From contig JANAVB010015614.1 of NCBI GenBank assembly GCA_029216955.1, positions 1 to 64,000 of the forward strand: 64,000 nt of DNA, written 5' to 3'. A program made the position numbers and the translations under genes. Positions 10,829 to 22,759 of the stretch are shown here, piece by piece; within the stretch, counting starts at the first letter, position 1; every line of letters begins with the position of its first letter. The notes under the pieces were generated by a model that saw only the letters and a list, made by a program, of their open reading frames with translations, was not told the DNA's origin and ran no database searches. This stretch comes from Iris pallida (Eukaryota; Streptophyta; Magnoliopsida; Asparagales; Iridaceae).

Positions 10829-11313
10829 CATTTAGGACGTGAAATATTCAAGTATATACAAAATATTAACCCTAATTTATTATTTAGAGTTCGATCTATG
10901 TAAAGATTTAATATAATGCAAATCAAATTAACAACCTAATATTAAAAATTAAGAATTTGAATTATAATCAAATTTAATTTGTTCTAATACACAAAGAAAT
11001 CTGAGTATGATTAATCTAAACTAATTTTGAGTCCTTTTCTTTTGCAGCCTATAATAATACAAGAACCTTGTTAAAATATGGAAACACATTTTTCGATCAT
11101 AGCCAACACATTTAGCTCACATCATAAACATTTATGACGCTGTTAAAAATATTAGATTCAATCATAATCCCATAGAGTCTTATAGTTTAGCACACAGATA
11201 GCCTTGCATTGAATAAGAATCATTTAGTATTAACAGTTAGAACAATCATATGACATTTTGTAATCCATCCACGGTTTATCACCTAGCTCAAGTAAATCAT
11301 CATTCTCCTCCTC
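10829..11313. other. AT-rich stretch without a recognisable gene
   Basis: No open frame or structured repeat is supported. It is the 3' side of the first F-box pseudogene (minus strand) and may contain its remains of 3' UTR. Confidence 0.4.
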
Positions 11314-11874
11314 TCATGGGTTCTGATCCTCGAAGGGATCCGTTACAAAATCTACCAAACCATGTATGTACTTTAGGTCCCCATCTAGCCGCACATTCCA
11401 GCATCCTCTTAGGTCGAGTACGCGAAGATCCGTACACTCCGTCAATATAGCTCTCCGTCCATTATCGTCGAACATGACAAACTTTACCTCGAGGTGCTCG
11501 AGACGCGACATCGAAGAGGCCACGACCATAGCCTCTGACTTATCGAAGGTGTCCTTCTTGAATCCCTTCATGATCATGAACTGCGGGGTGGCATGTTCCT
11601 CTTCAGCGAGAGAGGTTAGATTTTCCTCACTGTGTGCCACTAGCTTGTTTACCGCCTCGTCAATTTTCGAGGTTAGGTTAACCCTGCGGCACCACTGGGT
11701 CAACTTGACGTTCGATCAGAAGTATGGACAGTAGAGTACCTTCCACCACGACCGGCAAATGAAAGACAAGCGGACGACCTCCTCAGACGACATCTCCGCT
11801 AGTACCAAAACCATGGCTAGGATCTCCTTAGGAATGTTGGCCCGTCCGCAAATATAGGTTTTGCTCTTCTCCAT
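11314..11874 (-). pseudogene. F-box/LRR protein pseudogene, copy 1
   Basis: ATG at 11874. The N-terminal F-box reads IPKEILAMVLVLAEMSSEEV, then FICRSWWKVLYCPYF; an in-frame TGA follows at 11718-11716. The frame then continues SNVKLTQWCRR, KLVAHSEENL, a leucine-rich part with MSRLEHLEV and the C-terminal DLRVLDLRGCWNVRL, ending at 11314. Related intact proteins (SKIP19/FBL23-like family) act as substrate receptors in SCF ubiquitin ligases. The leucine-rich middle seen in copy 2 (DVSDKTFVRHLEFLPVLKEL) is missing here. The stop plus the internal deletion make it a pseudogene. It lies in tandem with copy 2, same strand. Confidence 0.75.
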
Positions 11875-12299
11875 TTTGAGACTGTTCTGAAGGGTTGTGA
11901 ATTTTAAATAGTTTGGTTGTTTAGTTTTGTTTTGATATATATAAATTGGTTTTGAAGGCTGGTGAAGATGAAATAGTTTGGCTGTATAAATAGATTTTAA
12001 AGGGTTGTAAAAAAGAAACCATTTTTTTCGTATCTCTCCCGGGCTACTCTTCTTGTATAAATGTCTATCGATCACTATTATTATGGTGAATGGCACTGAT
12101 ACCGTAAATATGAGTGAAATTTGCACTACCAAAATTTATCTTGAAGAAGGTAAAATGTTATCACTATGTGGGAAAATGTCAAAATCTCTTGAATATGATT
12201 ACACTGAGATGTTTATTAATGTTAAGATACTGATATCATATAAATATAAAAAACAAAAAAATGCATGCATGCATGCTAATGTCAGAAGAACCATTCACC
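11875..12299. other. Spacer between the two F-box copies
   Basis: About 425 bases, AT-rich. Contains a short (GCAT)n run near 12261-12278. Presumably the promoter side of copy 1 and the 3' side of copy 2. No regulatory element can be named with confidence. Confidence 0.4.
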
Positions 12300-13379
12300 C
12301 TATGACTGATTGATGAGATCTAAATAACTATAAATCTCGTATCCACGTTCCCCTGGGATTACATTATCAAAGGTTCGTTTAAACGTCAGTATTAAATCAC
12401 AAATTTTTCTAAGGTCGTCGTTGAAGTGCATGTTGAAGCATCCACGTATGTCGAGCACGCGAAGACCCTTACAGTTTTATATGATATATCGCAGCGTGTC
12501 TCCAGTGAACATGCCAGAGCCCATCTCTAGGTGCTCGAGACGCGGCATCGAATCGACCCCGGTCTTTCCCTCCGTCTCGTTCAACGTGTTCAATACGAAT
12601 CTGTTCCTGACCATGAAATATGTAGGGGCATGTTCCTCCTCGGCTTGACCAGACGGTGGTAATACTTGCTGACGAAAAATATTCCAGTCGACGTGATATA
12701 GAGGCAGTAGCTAATGTCGAGTTCTTTCAGCACCGGAAGAAACTCCAAGTGTCTTACGAAAGTTTTATCACTCACGTCGCACTTCGGAATGCACAACACC
12801 CTAAGAAATTTCCTACTGTATTATAAAAGGAGAAAACGTCAATAGAAATTAACAAAGTATACGTAAAATTTTGTAATAGAAAAAATAAAGTATTAGAATA
12901 AGACAAAATAAAATTTTGCACAGGCCTTAAACATGCAAAAGGGAAGCCTGCTTCGTCGAGCTTGTACACAGAGAAGGACAGTAGATAACCCCCACTACGA
13001 GCCACGAGCTTCTTTACGGTCAAACTAATCTTAGCGGTTCGCTGGGCCCTCCGGCACCACTGTTCCAACTTCACGTTGGACCAATAGTCTAAGGGACAAT
13101 TGAGCACCTTCCACCACGAACGACAAACTGGGGTTGCCAATTGACCTCGTCCGCCGGCATCCCCGACACACTACAAGAAAAATACCCTGTTATAACGCCT
13201 GCAAATAAGATATTACAACGATTCATATATAAACGTTACATGATTTCAGCAACACCACATAATATGACAGTTTTGAAGGATTTTTGGCCTATTATAACGA
13301 TTTATAGCGCTAAATGTTATATGTTGTTCACACATATATGACATTGTTACACGCAGACGTTATAAAAAATGCCAAAAAA

Positions 13380-13650
13380 ATTAGAATCTCGCTCGAACTA
13401 TCCGCTCAAACCCGACCCCCAAATTAAAGCCCTCAGCCCCTTCTTTTTCCTCTCTCTCTCCTCCCCCATTTTCCTTCTCATCTCCTCCTCTCCTCTTTCC
13501 CTCTGCCCCTCGCCGCGAACCCTTCCGACAATACTGGCCTTACAGTCCTCTCGGAGCCGGCCGTCGCAAGCCGTCTTCTTCGAAAGCACTCGACGAATCT
13601 CCAACCTCCCCCTCCCGTCGTCCATATCAGAACATCATTATCGTCACCGA
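13380..13650 (+). other. Possible captured 5' leader/exon inside CACTA-2
   Basis: A C/T-rich stretch (CTCTCTCTCTCC, CATCTCCTCCTCTCC) like a plant 5' leader, then GC-rich sequence ending CCGACTTCAG before GTTTGT, a plausible splice donor. An Ala/Val-rich frame, VVDAVKEASIAWRNVIADIV, follows at 13840-13905. Composition differs sharply from the AT-rich flanks, suggesting capture from a host gene. Parent not recognised. Confidence 0.35.
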
Positions 13651-15133
13651 CTTCAGGTTTGTATTTCATTTCTTTTCTTTCTTCTCTTCTCTCTTTCTCT
13701 ATTTTAATTTATGAATTGGGGGTTTTGGATTATTTTCTTCCAATTTCATGATATTTGGGTTAATATTTGTATTTTTGAGGGGTTTTGCATAGATTTGGGG
13801 TTTTTTGTAATATGAGTTTTCTTGTGGCTGGAACATCACCGTCGTCGATGCTGTGAAAGAGGCCTCCATCGCGTGGAGGAACGTCATCGCTGACATCGTC
13901 GAACCAACGAGTATTGTTGAGAAAGGTGATAACTTCACTTTCCTATTCTTTGTTAATGGGAATGGGAGTGGAAGGTTTGTTGAGATCCCTTGTGGGTTGG
14001 TTCTGGATTCCCTTATGGGAATGGGAGTAGAGTGTTGGATGGGAGGAACTGGAGTTTGGGTTCTGGATTGAGCTCATCGGCAGTGGGAATGTTGAGAGTC
14101 AATGTCAGCATTGGAGGGGACAGGGTGGCGGTGTCACAGAGTTAATAGAGTAAAGAGAGGGGATGAGAGGCGTAGGAGTAGTGCCTATGTCTGAGCCAGC
14201 CTGTTGTAAATGATAGCAACTCTTGAGGTATATTTCTTTGTTGCAAGTGAGATCTTGAAAAGAAAAAAATCGGCTTTTTAGAACGCTCATTTTGGATTTA
14301 CGTCAAGTTTGAAGTAGTTGAAACATATTGTTGAGGGTGTTAGCTAACCTCTATATTGCACGGATACTGGCAAACTGAAACATCTTAGTAGCCAGAGGAA
14401 AACAAAGCAAAAGTGATTCCCATAGTAGCTTGCTTTCACTATCGCTCAATCTGAATAGTTTGTCGAGTGCATTCAAATGAAAATAGCAAATTCAAAGTAA
14501 TTCTTCAACATTCATCATATTTTTCATTGAAGATTCTCCATACGGTGTGAAGTTGTATATTTTAGATACTTATATTACATGATACTACCTGTTTTCTGTT
14601 ACTTGTCACTAATTGATAATTGTAGTATACTGCGTATGATATGATTTATGTGGAGGGCGTATGATACAATTTATGTGGAGGGCTTCTCCATATAGTGAGG
14701 AAGGAGTTTTACATTTTACCATGACAATCTTGTTGATACCTAACAAGGTATGCTTGAAACCTTGCTAATTGAGTAGCCATTTCTGAGTAAAGTCGACAAA
14801 AAATTACTGTATTTCTTTCCAAGATATATATACAGGGCCGACCCTAGCCCAGGGCGGCCGGGGCGAATCCAATGTTGATGATGGATGTTCTGCATTCTTG
14901 GTTCTGGCAAGGTCAAATCCAATGTTCCGTGTTGATAATAGATGAAAGCCAGGTTGATATTGTAAGTATGACAGAACGTTGATCACATATTAATGAAGGG
15001 TTCAATCTATCCTTCTATCAATCTTCCTCTATTATTGTTAACAAGGTGTGATTTTTTTTTGATAAAAATGTTGTTTGAATTTATGGACTAAATTATAACT
15101 TGATATCCTATTCTAATAATTGTTATTTTGTTG

Positions 15134-15440
15134 AAGGATATCATTCAGTTTTACAACTCGATCCAGATAATTTTGACTATTGGCAATACTCAAATTTCAA
15201 ACATTGTTTTAGCCATGATCGAAAAGGCCTTATCATGGTATATTCTCTTTATACTAGCAACTACCAATGGTAACAAAAGCTTGAGTGTTGTTCTGCTGCT
15301 CATCACATTGTTAGTTTTGTAGTCTTTTTTTGATACTGCAGGGGTTCACAGGCCACAATGGCATCCTTTTGCAAGATTTGGGACATGTATGACTGCAGCT
15401 CACAAGTTCTACTACGTGGTAGATGACCTCCAGACCAGGT
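15134..15440 (+). other. Two exon-like blocks inside CACTA-2, parent unknown
   Basis: Block 1 (about 15134-15237) reads EGYHSVLQLDPDNFDYWQYS and KHCFSHDRKGLIM up to a GTATAT donor-like site. Block 2 (about 15342-15439) follows a TACTGCAG acceptor and reads WHPFARFGTCMTAAHKF and VVDDLQTR up to CAGGTACACC. Intron-like spacing and borders suggest captured consecutive exons of one host gene. I do not recognise the protein. Confidence 0.35.
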
Positions 15441-16603
15441 ACACCTTTTTGCTTTTTATGTAGTCCGCTATGAGGGAGAATTTGAACATGTAGTCCCTCT
15501 CGTCCATGATCAGCAATGCAGGAGCTAACCTCCCTTGTCATGCTAGTTTTCCCTTTCATTATTACCAAATGTTCGATAGTTAGTTATTTATGGATATAAA
15601 TGTCATGTTTCATAGTTAATTCATGATTTTTTTGTTATGAATAGTCATATCTCATGGCTGTTTGATGTTTAATTTTTTTTCACGATTTTGCTTGACAGTT
15701 TTTTGGGGTGCGCTGTTGACAGTTTTGAAGTTGACATCATCAGTTTTGAGGGCGCCATTTGAAAGTTGAAGCCAAAGGAAGAACAGTTTTGAGGGTGCCA
15801 CCTACTAATGAATATAAATATATGTATTTAGATATCTATTTCGAAAAATGTAATCAAGATGGTGGTATTATGTACTTTTTGTATAAAATTAAATATATTT
15901 TAATTCTAAAAGAATATTGAATGTTATAAATTTGAGCATTATTGAGTATTGCTTTCTATAACGCTTTGAGTTATAAGCTTTGACAGGTGATACATATGTG
16001 TGTGAATACTAGAATAGGTTAAAAAGCGTTATGTATATATGTCCTATTTATAATGCTTCTAAACAGATATGTTATATATAATGATAGTATTAATGTTGTT
16101 TTCAAATTTAGTGTTATATATAATTGACTTAATTATCACATTTTTTATAAAATGTGTCACATAAGTTTAAGTCATCTAACGGTTTTTCTAAACTTTTATA
16201 ACACCCATATTCATGACGGTTGTCTGCTTCAAAAAAATCGTCATAAATTATCATATATGACGGTTTTTACCCGTCATAACAAGGTATTTTTCTTGTAGTG
16301 ACAGTACCAGTATCATCGAGAGAATCTCCATAGGGATGATGGCCCATCCGCTGCAGTTGATCTTGCTCTTGCTCCTCTGCATTGTGACTCTTTTTCTTCT
16401 CTCCTTTGTTTCTCTCTAGTCGGATGGGTTCTTTTCTTTGGAAAAGCTGGCTATTTAACCCGCTCATTTCAGGGTGTAACCCGCTTGTGGAGGGGTATGA
16501 CCTAACAAAGAAAAAGACTATTTGGAAATAACAGCAATGCCACTGTATTAATATTAGTTTCAATTCTATTATAAATTTAATATTAACAGAAATGCCACTG
16601 TAG

Positions 16604-16804
16604 ATTTAATATTAATGCTATTTCCAATAATATTATAGATTGTAAATAAAAGAATAGAATTTTAACTTTAACTACTTTTAAGTTGTGAATTTAAATCTAA
16701 GTTTAAATGTTAAATCAAAAATAATTTAAATTTTAGTATTAATATTAGTTTCAATAATATAAATTTTAAATTAACAGAAATGCCACTATATTAGAAACCT
16801 AGCT
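16604..16804 (+). repeat. About 200-bp direct repeat, left copy
   Basis: Nearly identical to 18620-18823: both start with TTAATATTAATGCTA and end ACAGAAATGCCA...TTAGAAACCTAGCT. The two copies flank the solo-LTR-like segment. Pieces of the same unit (ACAGAAATGCCACTGTA) precede it at 16586-16605, so the unit was probably tandem before the insertion. Confidence 0.8.
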
Positions 16805-18612
16805 TGTCACGCCCCGCTCTCGTAGGAGCGATCGTCCTCGCTAAGGCGTGATGTTGCATGAACATAGATTTCGCTCACGCAAGGCAGGTCCATAACGATC
16901 GATTACAGGCTAAGCGACGAGGTCGTTGCACAGAAGTCCCAAGCAGAAATATTGAATAACAACAGCAAAAAATTAAATGCAAAACACAAGTCATTCAAAA
17001 TGCTCTTTATTGATATTGAAACAAAGATTACAATTGTGGCGCAAGGCCAAGATTACAATCACTCAAGCTCACTCTTCTCACACTACAAGTTACTCTGCTC
17101 TCTCTTATAAGAAACTCCACGCCTCGACGCATCCAAGGGAGCTCCGTCCCGAGCAAGCAGGTACCTATCACCTGCACATGAAACTAGTAGAGTATCAGTA
17201 CTCAACTGTACTGGTGGAGTGAGCTCCTCACCCACCTATACAAAACTAACACGTTACTTTACTTTTGTGCAACATAGTCCCCTTATGATTGTCTTTCTAG
17301 TCTTGCCTTAGGATCATTTTTAATATTAAGACGTAGACATCTTGGTCTATTTGTGTCTCTAGACTGTTCGTCGGGCTAACACACCGATAACTTCCTTATC
17401 CTTGCCTCTATTCCATTCTCTGTTTGCAACGTCAACTTACCGACTAGTACTTGCCCTATGGCCCATACTCTGGGATACAACGACATGATTCATGTCAACG
17501 ACTTGGTTCTTACTTGAACATTGAGGCCGTGCCTCGTAACTTAGCATGATTTAACCAAACTTTCCTTATGGCCCTTCTTGACTTCACTCGAGATGACTCG
17601 ATCCCGATTTACGCAACTCTATGCCATCGACTTAATACTCGACGCTACATTCGTACCGAGGCACGTGTCCTTGCTATAGCCAAATCTTAGGTTTCTTAAG
17701 ACTTGTGATGCACCCGTGCATACTATATTTACTTCATGCGTGTCGTACTTGCACTTTCCTTGATTTGACCAACACCGTGCATACGGATTGCCGTTTAGCA
17801 CACCAACTTGACTTATATGAAAGGTCACTTGCAATTCAAACCATCTTGGATATGTAGGTGGTACAAGACAAGGCCCTTGCAGCTAAGGGTAGCTAGCCCT
17901 GCTCAAGTCCTCGAATTATCACCGGCGGCATGTTCTTGCCTGCCTACCTTGCTCCCCTCCTAGGCCGATACAGTCCTGTCGTCCCAGGTTTCCGAATCGT
18001 GGGTGCGAAAACTTGTCGACAGGTTGTCCATGACCACGCACCTACGAGAACTCCTAGACTCAACGTAAATGCATGGCCTAGCCGTCACAACTTAGCTTCC
18101 TTAGCATTACTTCTAGTACTTATCATACTTTTTTTTGCCGAGCCCAAACCAGGGTTGTCTCGGCGAGTGACCTACAGTCTCGTCATGTTCCTCCTCGACG
18201 ACTGACCTACAGTTCCGACATATTTACAGTGTTTCCATACTCTTATTTACTTAACTAAATTACGCTCACGCAAAGCAGTGTTTCCATACTCTTATTGATT
18301 GCAACTGACCTACAGTCCCGACATGTTTACAATGTTTCCATCGTCCAAGTCATACTTTATATGATGAGCCTTGAGATCGTGGGACTAAGTGACTTGACAA
18401 CCGCAAACAATAGGGGATAGTGCTTGCTATGACTTCGATATCCCAACAAAACTGTTGTCTAACATGTTCATGCAACGACTTGACAAGCAAGGGCTATGTC
18501 AAGCCTTGCATCGAAGGAACGTGTTGTGCACGCGTTCGACTTGAACAATCAAGTTCTTTGGGTGCCTATACTTAAGCCACAAGTCGTGCAATACGACTTA
18601 AACTACGGGACA
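16805..18612 (-). mobile_element. Solo-LTR-like segment, minus orientation
   Basis: Bounded by TGTCACGCCCCG at left and ACGGGACA at right, so reversed it is TGTC...GACA, the usual LTR ends; GGGGCGTGACA is also the 3' end of the gypsy LTR at 46-57 kb. No gag or pol lies beside it, suggesting a solo LTR of about 1.8 kb. The 5-bp flanks do not match well (TAGCT versus AGCGA), so clean insertion is not proven. Inside, ACTGACCTACAGT.CCGACAT and GTGTTTCCATACTCTTATT are repeated near 18200-18340. Confidence 0.5.
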
Positions 18613-18619
18613 AGCGAAT

Positions 18620-18823
18620 GTTAATATTAATGCTAGTTCCAATAATATTATACATTTTAAATAAAAGAATGAAATTTTAACTTTAACTAGTTTTAAGTTG
18701 TGAATTTAAATCTAATTTTAAATGTTAATTCAAAAACTAATTTAAATTTTAGTATTAATATTAGTTTCAATAATATTGTAAATTTTAAATTAACAGAAAT
18801 GCCATTGTATTAGAAACCTAGCT
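18620..18823 (+). repeat. About 200-bp direct repeat, right copy
   Basis: Right partner of 16604-16804, with only scattered differences by eye. Ends GAAACCTAGCT, after which the sequence diverges. Confidence 0.8.
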
Positions 18824-19019
18824 GATGTCACGTTGTTCGGGCTCGGTTAGTGTTCATCTAAACTCGTACGTGAGAACTAGTTATTAGTAATGAAAATCAA
18901 AAATTGAATTTTAACTTTCACTATTTTTAAGTTGCAAATTTAAAACTAGTTATTAGTAAAAGGAGCTATTGAAATAAAAACTAGTCGAGCTCGATCCTTT
19001 CTCTTTATTCCATCTCTCT

Positions 19020-19055
<36 letters not shown>

Positions 19056-19250
19056 GTTCTCTCTCGCAGATTGTGTTCACTAATACCATATCATTAGAAA
19101 TAATTACACAATAGTAAACGTAGCATTAAATGCTGTTGCATGCTTTATCCTACACAATTTAATAATACAGTACACAGAATACGAAAAGGTTGTATTGTTG
19201 GAAGTTGTTTCTTTAAAATTATGCATGCTTTTAGGATCACTGATCAAGCA
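18824..19250. other. Non-coding flank with (CT)n tract
   Basis: AT-rich remnants of the neighbouring repeat (TTTTAACTTTCACTATTTTTAA) followed by a CT dinucleotide run at about 19017-19053. Probably 5' flank of the MULE transposase relic. No gene seen. Confidence 0.5.
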
Positions 19251-21229
19251 TTTTCTTGAGCCAATAGAAGAGCGCCACGTGGCGGAGGTACAAGGAGTTC
19301 TGGGATGGTGATGGTCCGTAGTTGGTGTTGTTCGAATGCAGGATTCAGACAGAAAAAATACAATGAAGCTCATAACAGGGTTCGTTAGCCAAGAAGTGAA
19401 AGCAGAAGTGGTTGTAAAGAAATTTTTTGTATAGGGTACACCAATTCTACAAATCTATGGGTTGTCAAAAAATTTCAAGTACATCACAACCATAACCTGG
19501 TGAATGAATTTGAAACAGTTTTTTTGAGATCCCATCGTAAGATGTCACCCGCAGAATTGGAACAAGCTAAGCTTATGAAGCAATCAGAGATGGGGACTAG
19601 AGATATATGGAATTTACTTGTCCACCAGAAAGGTGGCTGGGATGAGGTTGGATGGACGAAAAAAGATTTATACAACGCTTTAGCTAAAGATAGTAGAGCA
19701 CTAGACGATGTTGATGCTACGACAATACTTACATTTCTTCAATCTAAGGAGGGCATTGACCCAGATTTCTTCTACGCGTACAATGTAGACGAAGATTCCA
19801 GATTGACCCATCTCTTTTGGGCTGACGGTGCATGTCAATTCGATTACGAATTATTTGAAGATTCACTAGCATTTGATTCTATATAAAACAAATAGAAGTC
19901 AAATGTCGTTGGTGATTCTAGTGGATACAAACAATCATGCAATGACTTGTGTGTTTGGGTTTGCAATGATCCATAATGAGACTGCAGAGATATCTTAGGT
20001 TTTACAAAATTCAAGAGTGTATGAATGGCAAATTACCAGTGACAGTTCTCACGGATGGTTACAGATCCATAAATAAAGCAATTGAGGATTTAATGCTCAA
20101 CGTAGTTTATCGAACGTGCTCGTGTCATATCCTAAACAATTCAGCCAAACATGTACACCGAGATGGTTTTACAAATAAATTGAGTATTCTGATTAAAAGG
20201 TACAACGCACACTTGCTACTTTACTTTGAATTATGTTGTTGTTACAATATTTAAACTTTAGTTATTGTCCATGTTTTCTAAACAGGTACTATTCAGTCGA
20301 ATAATTTGAAAACCGTTGGCAGCAGATGCTAAGGGATTATAATGTAGAGAACAATGAGTGGACCACTGCATTGTACAGAACGAGGGAGCGATGGACGAAC
20401 ACATTCCTACGTGGAAATTATTTTGGTGGTTCTATTGCAACAAATAGATGTGAATCTATGAACGCATTTCTGAAAAGATTTTTGAATGAGAAGCTGCCAC
20501 TATGGAAGGCCCTTCAAAATTGTGACCATGGTTTGGCGGCCTTATGTTACGGCCAGATAAGTAAGCATGTCACTGATAAACTCTCAACACCAGTTGTGAA
20601 GCAAACTAGCATGGCCGAAATAGAAGATAAATTTGCCACAATTTATACTAAAATGGTGTTTATAAAGGTAAGGAAGGAAATCACACGTTCTGATACTATA
20701 CTGTTCTCCACCATCACATGATCACATCATAAGAGAGGCAGAAGTTTGCACTATCCAAAAGTATATGTCGCCAAACAGTATCAATCGGAAGGTTACATTT
20801 GATCGGACCGACAATATCATAAACTGTGACTGCTTGTAGATAGAGACTAAGGGGATTCCTTGTAGGCATATTTTTAGCAATAAAGAGATTGCAATTGGGA
20901 GATATTCTAAAGAACTTGATAAAAACTCGTTGGCTCAAGGATTACAAAGAGAGTTCTCTCCGGACCTGGCGCAGAAAGAAGATTCATCCATCCAGACAGT
21001 ATTGAAAGCAGAAGGTATGGTGGTATTAATGAACAAGTTAATCTGTTTACGTATTATTCTAAAAAATAAAGAAAAATTCAAGAGAATGGAACGGAGTTGA
21101 TGTCGTCTGTGCTAATGGAGTTGAAAAAATGGTGACCAATATTGGTGAAGAAGAAAAAATGGTAGTTGATGCAGTTCATAGAGTGCATGAATCTTTTAAA
21201 GAGCCAAATCCCGGTACCAACAAAAGAAA

Positions 21230-21712
21230 CACTACCAGAATAAGTCGTTTTAGCGACGCCTAAAGACGTCGCTAAAACGACAATTTTCGTCGCTAAAAAT
21301 ATTTAGCGACGAAATTACCGACGTTTTGGGCTGGTCGCGGAAATGTAAGTCGTTGATCTTCAAAACATCGCCAAACATCGCAAGTACCGACGTTTACCGA
21401 CGTATATATATGTCGGTATATTACCGACGTCTACCGTCGTGACGTCAGTGTATTAGCGACGTGATTGACGTCGCTACGCGTCAGTAACTTTACCGACGAT
21501 TACCGTCGTGTCGTCGGTGGTTTAGTGACGTGTTCAAAGTCGCTACACGTCGCTAAAATCCTGGGAATTCCTGGGATGATTACCGACGTGCACCGACGTT
21601 TACCGACGCTCTTCGACGTATATGGACGTCGGTAAACGTCGGTACACTGGAAAATATTGCAGATTTACCGATGTTTACCGACGCAAACTTACGTCGATGG
21701 ACGTCGATAAAC
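21230..21712. promoter_or_regulatory. CACTA-3 left subterminal repeat zone
   Basis: Dense words TTACCGACGT, TTAGCGACGT and their complements, on both strands. A matching zone lies at 36130-36430. In En/Spm elements such subterminal repeats are bound by the TNPA-type protein; the binding role here is inferred. Confidence 0.7.
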
Positions 21713-22500
21713 CACTACCAAAAAAACCAACTTTAGCGACGGCCAGATCCGTCGCTTATCCGTCGGTAACATAATTACCGACGTAATGGCGACGGATATT
21801 TGATGAAAATGGCCGTCGGGAAAAACGTCGTCGCTAAAAAATGTCCGTCGCTAAGCCGTCGGACAAATAATTATCCGACGGACTAGCGACTGGTTAGCGA
21901 CGGTTGTCTTTCACCTACTTAGCGACGGATTAGCGACATGTTCCCGGCGGTTTACATGCCATATAATATTAAAATATCCGTCGCTAATCCGTCGTCAATA
22001 GGTCGGTAAAAGCGTATCAGAGAGGTTCCTGATACGCAAAATCAGTCGCTATTCCGTCGCCATTCCGTCGTTAACCTCGATGTTATAGCGACGTATTAGC
22101 GACGGGTAGGTCGTCGGCCTGGTTCTGGAAAGCTTCCATATTTCCAGAACCATGTCGACGGATAATTGGTCGCTCATCCGTCGCTAGTCCGTCGTCATCC
22201 TCGACAGATTAGCGACGGATTAGCGACCAACTATCCGTCGCTAAGTCTCTGGAAACCTACCATATTTCCAGAACCATGTCGACGGATTCATCGTCGCTAG
22301 GTAGTCGCTCTTTCCGTCGGTAACTGCAAAATATTTTATATCACCCAGTTAGCGACGGATATTCCGTCGCTCTTCCGTCGGTAACTGCAAAATATTTTAT
22401 ATCACCCAGTTAGCGACGGATATTCCGTCGCTCTTCCGTCGGTAACTGCAAATATTTATATAATCCGTCGCTAGTTAGTCGCTAGTCCGTCGCTAAATGT
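21713..22500. promoter_or_regulatory. CACTA-4 left subterminal repeat zone
   Basis: More than twenty copies by eye of TTAGCGACGGA / TCCGTCGCTAA variants in both orientations. The partner zone is 30495-30873. The key difference from CACTA-3 is GACGGA instead of GACGT. Likely binding sites for the element's own TNP1-like protein. Confidence 0.75.
22310..22455. repeat. 61-bp tandem repeat in the subterminal zone
   Basis: The phrase TAACTGCAAAATATTTTATA recurs at 22321 and 22382, and in shortened form at 22443, so the period is 61 bases over about 2.4 copies. Each unit carries a CAGTTAGCGACGGATATTCC block with paired subterminal motifs. Confidence 0.85.
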
Positions 22501-22544
22501 AACATCAATTAAAAAAATTACAGAAACATTCTATTTCCTTTTCG

Positions 22545-22755
22545 TAAATATTACACATTCATAATATCCAATATCCAAACATCCATGTACGATCAACAAA
22601 TATCCAAATATCCATCCAAACATCCATGTACGATCAACAAATATCCAAATATCCAAATTCATGATATCCAATATCAAATATCCAATAACAAATATCCAAA
22701 TATCCAAATTCATAATATCCAAATATCCAAATTCATAATATCAAAAAACAGTACA
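22545..22755. repeat. Short-unit repeat array downstream of the CACTA-4 TNP1 gene
   Basis: Units such as AATATCCAAATATCC and AATTCATAATATCC repeat many times. Two copies of CATCCATGTACGATCAACAA are embedded (about 22582 and 22621). This phrase also occurs in the TNP2 start region (28818-28838), where it encodes FVDRTWM on minus. The array would form the 3' UTR of the minus-strand TNP1-like gene. Confidence 0.7.
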
Positions 22756-22759
22756 AATA

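Larger units (their letters stand above)
13169..16300. mobile_element. CACTA-2: non-autonomous CACTA element inside the F-box copy 2
   Basis: Ends: CACTACAAGAAAAATACCCT at left and CACTACAAGAAAAATACCTT reversed at right, then TGTTATAACG / TGTTATGACG. The 3-bp target duplication ACA is perfect (13166-13168, 16301-16303). Subterminal zones carry ACGTTATAA/TTATAACG words in both orientations. It is 3132 bp with no transposase. The interior has a GC-rich leader-like block and two exon-like blocks that I cannot assign. Removing the element and one ACA restores a continuous F-box reading frame across the site, independent proof of the insertion. Confidence 0.93.
12300..16382 (-). pseudogene. F-box/LRR protein pseudogene, copy 2, split by CACTA-2
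   Basis: The first part (16382-16304) starts MQRSKSKINCSGWAIIPMEI and runs to LSMILVLS, where CACTA-2 interrupts it. Beyond the element (13165 downward) the same frame resumes with GMPADEV, matching EMSSEEV of copy 1. A single-base deletion just after this shifts frame before TPVCRSWWKVLNCPLDYWSN and KLEQWCRRA. Then come a likely intron (about 12932-12818), RKFLRVLCIPKCDVSDKTF, LPVLKELDISYC, a frame change near 12640, PRLEHLEMGSGMF, a TAA within DTLRYII/NCKGL, LRVLDIRGCFNMHF and a stop at 12300. It keeps the leucine-rich middle that copy 1 lost, so copy 1 is not its parent. Confidence 0.75.
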
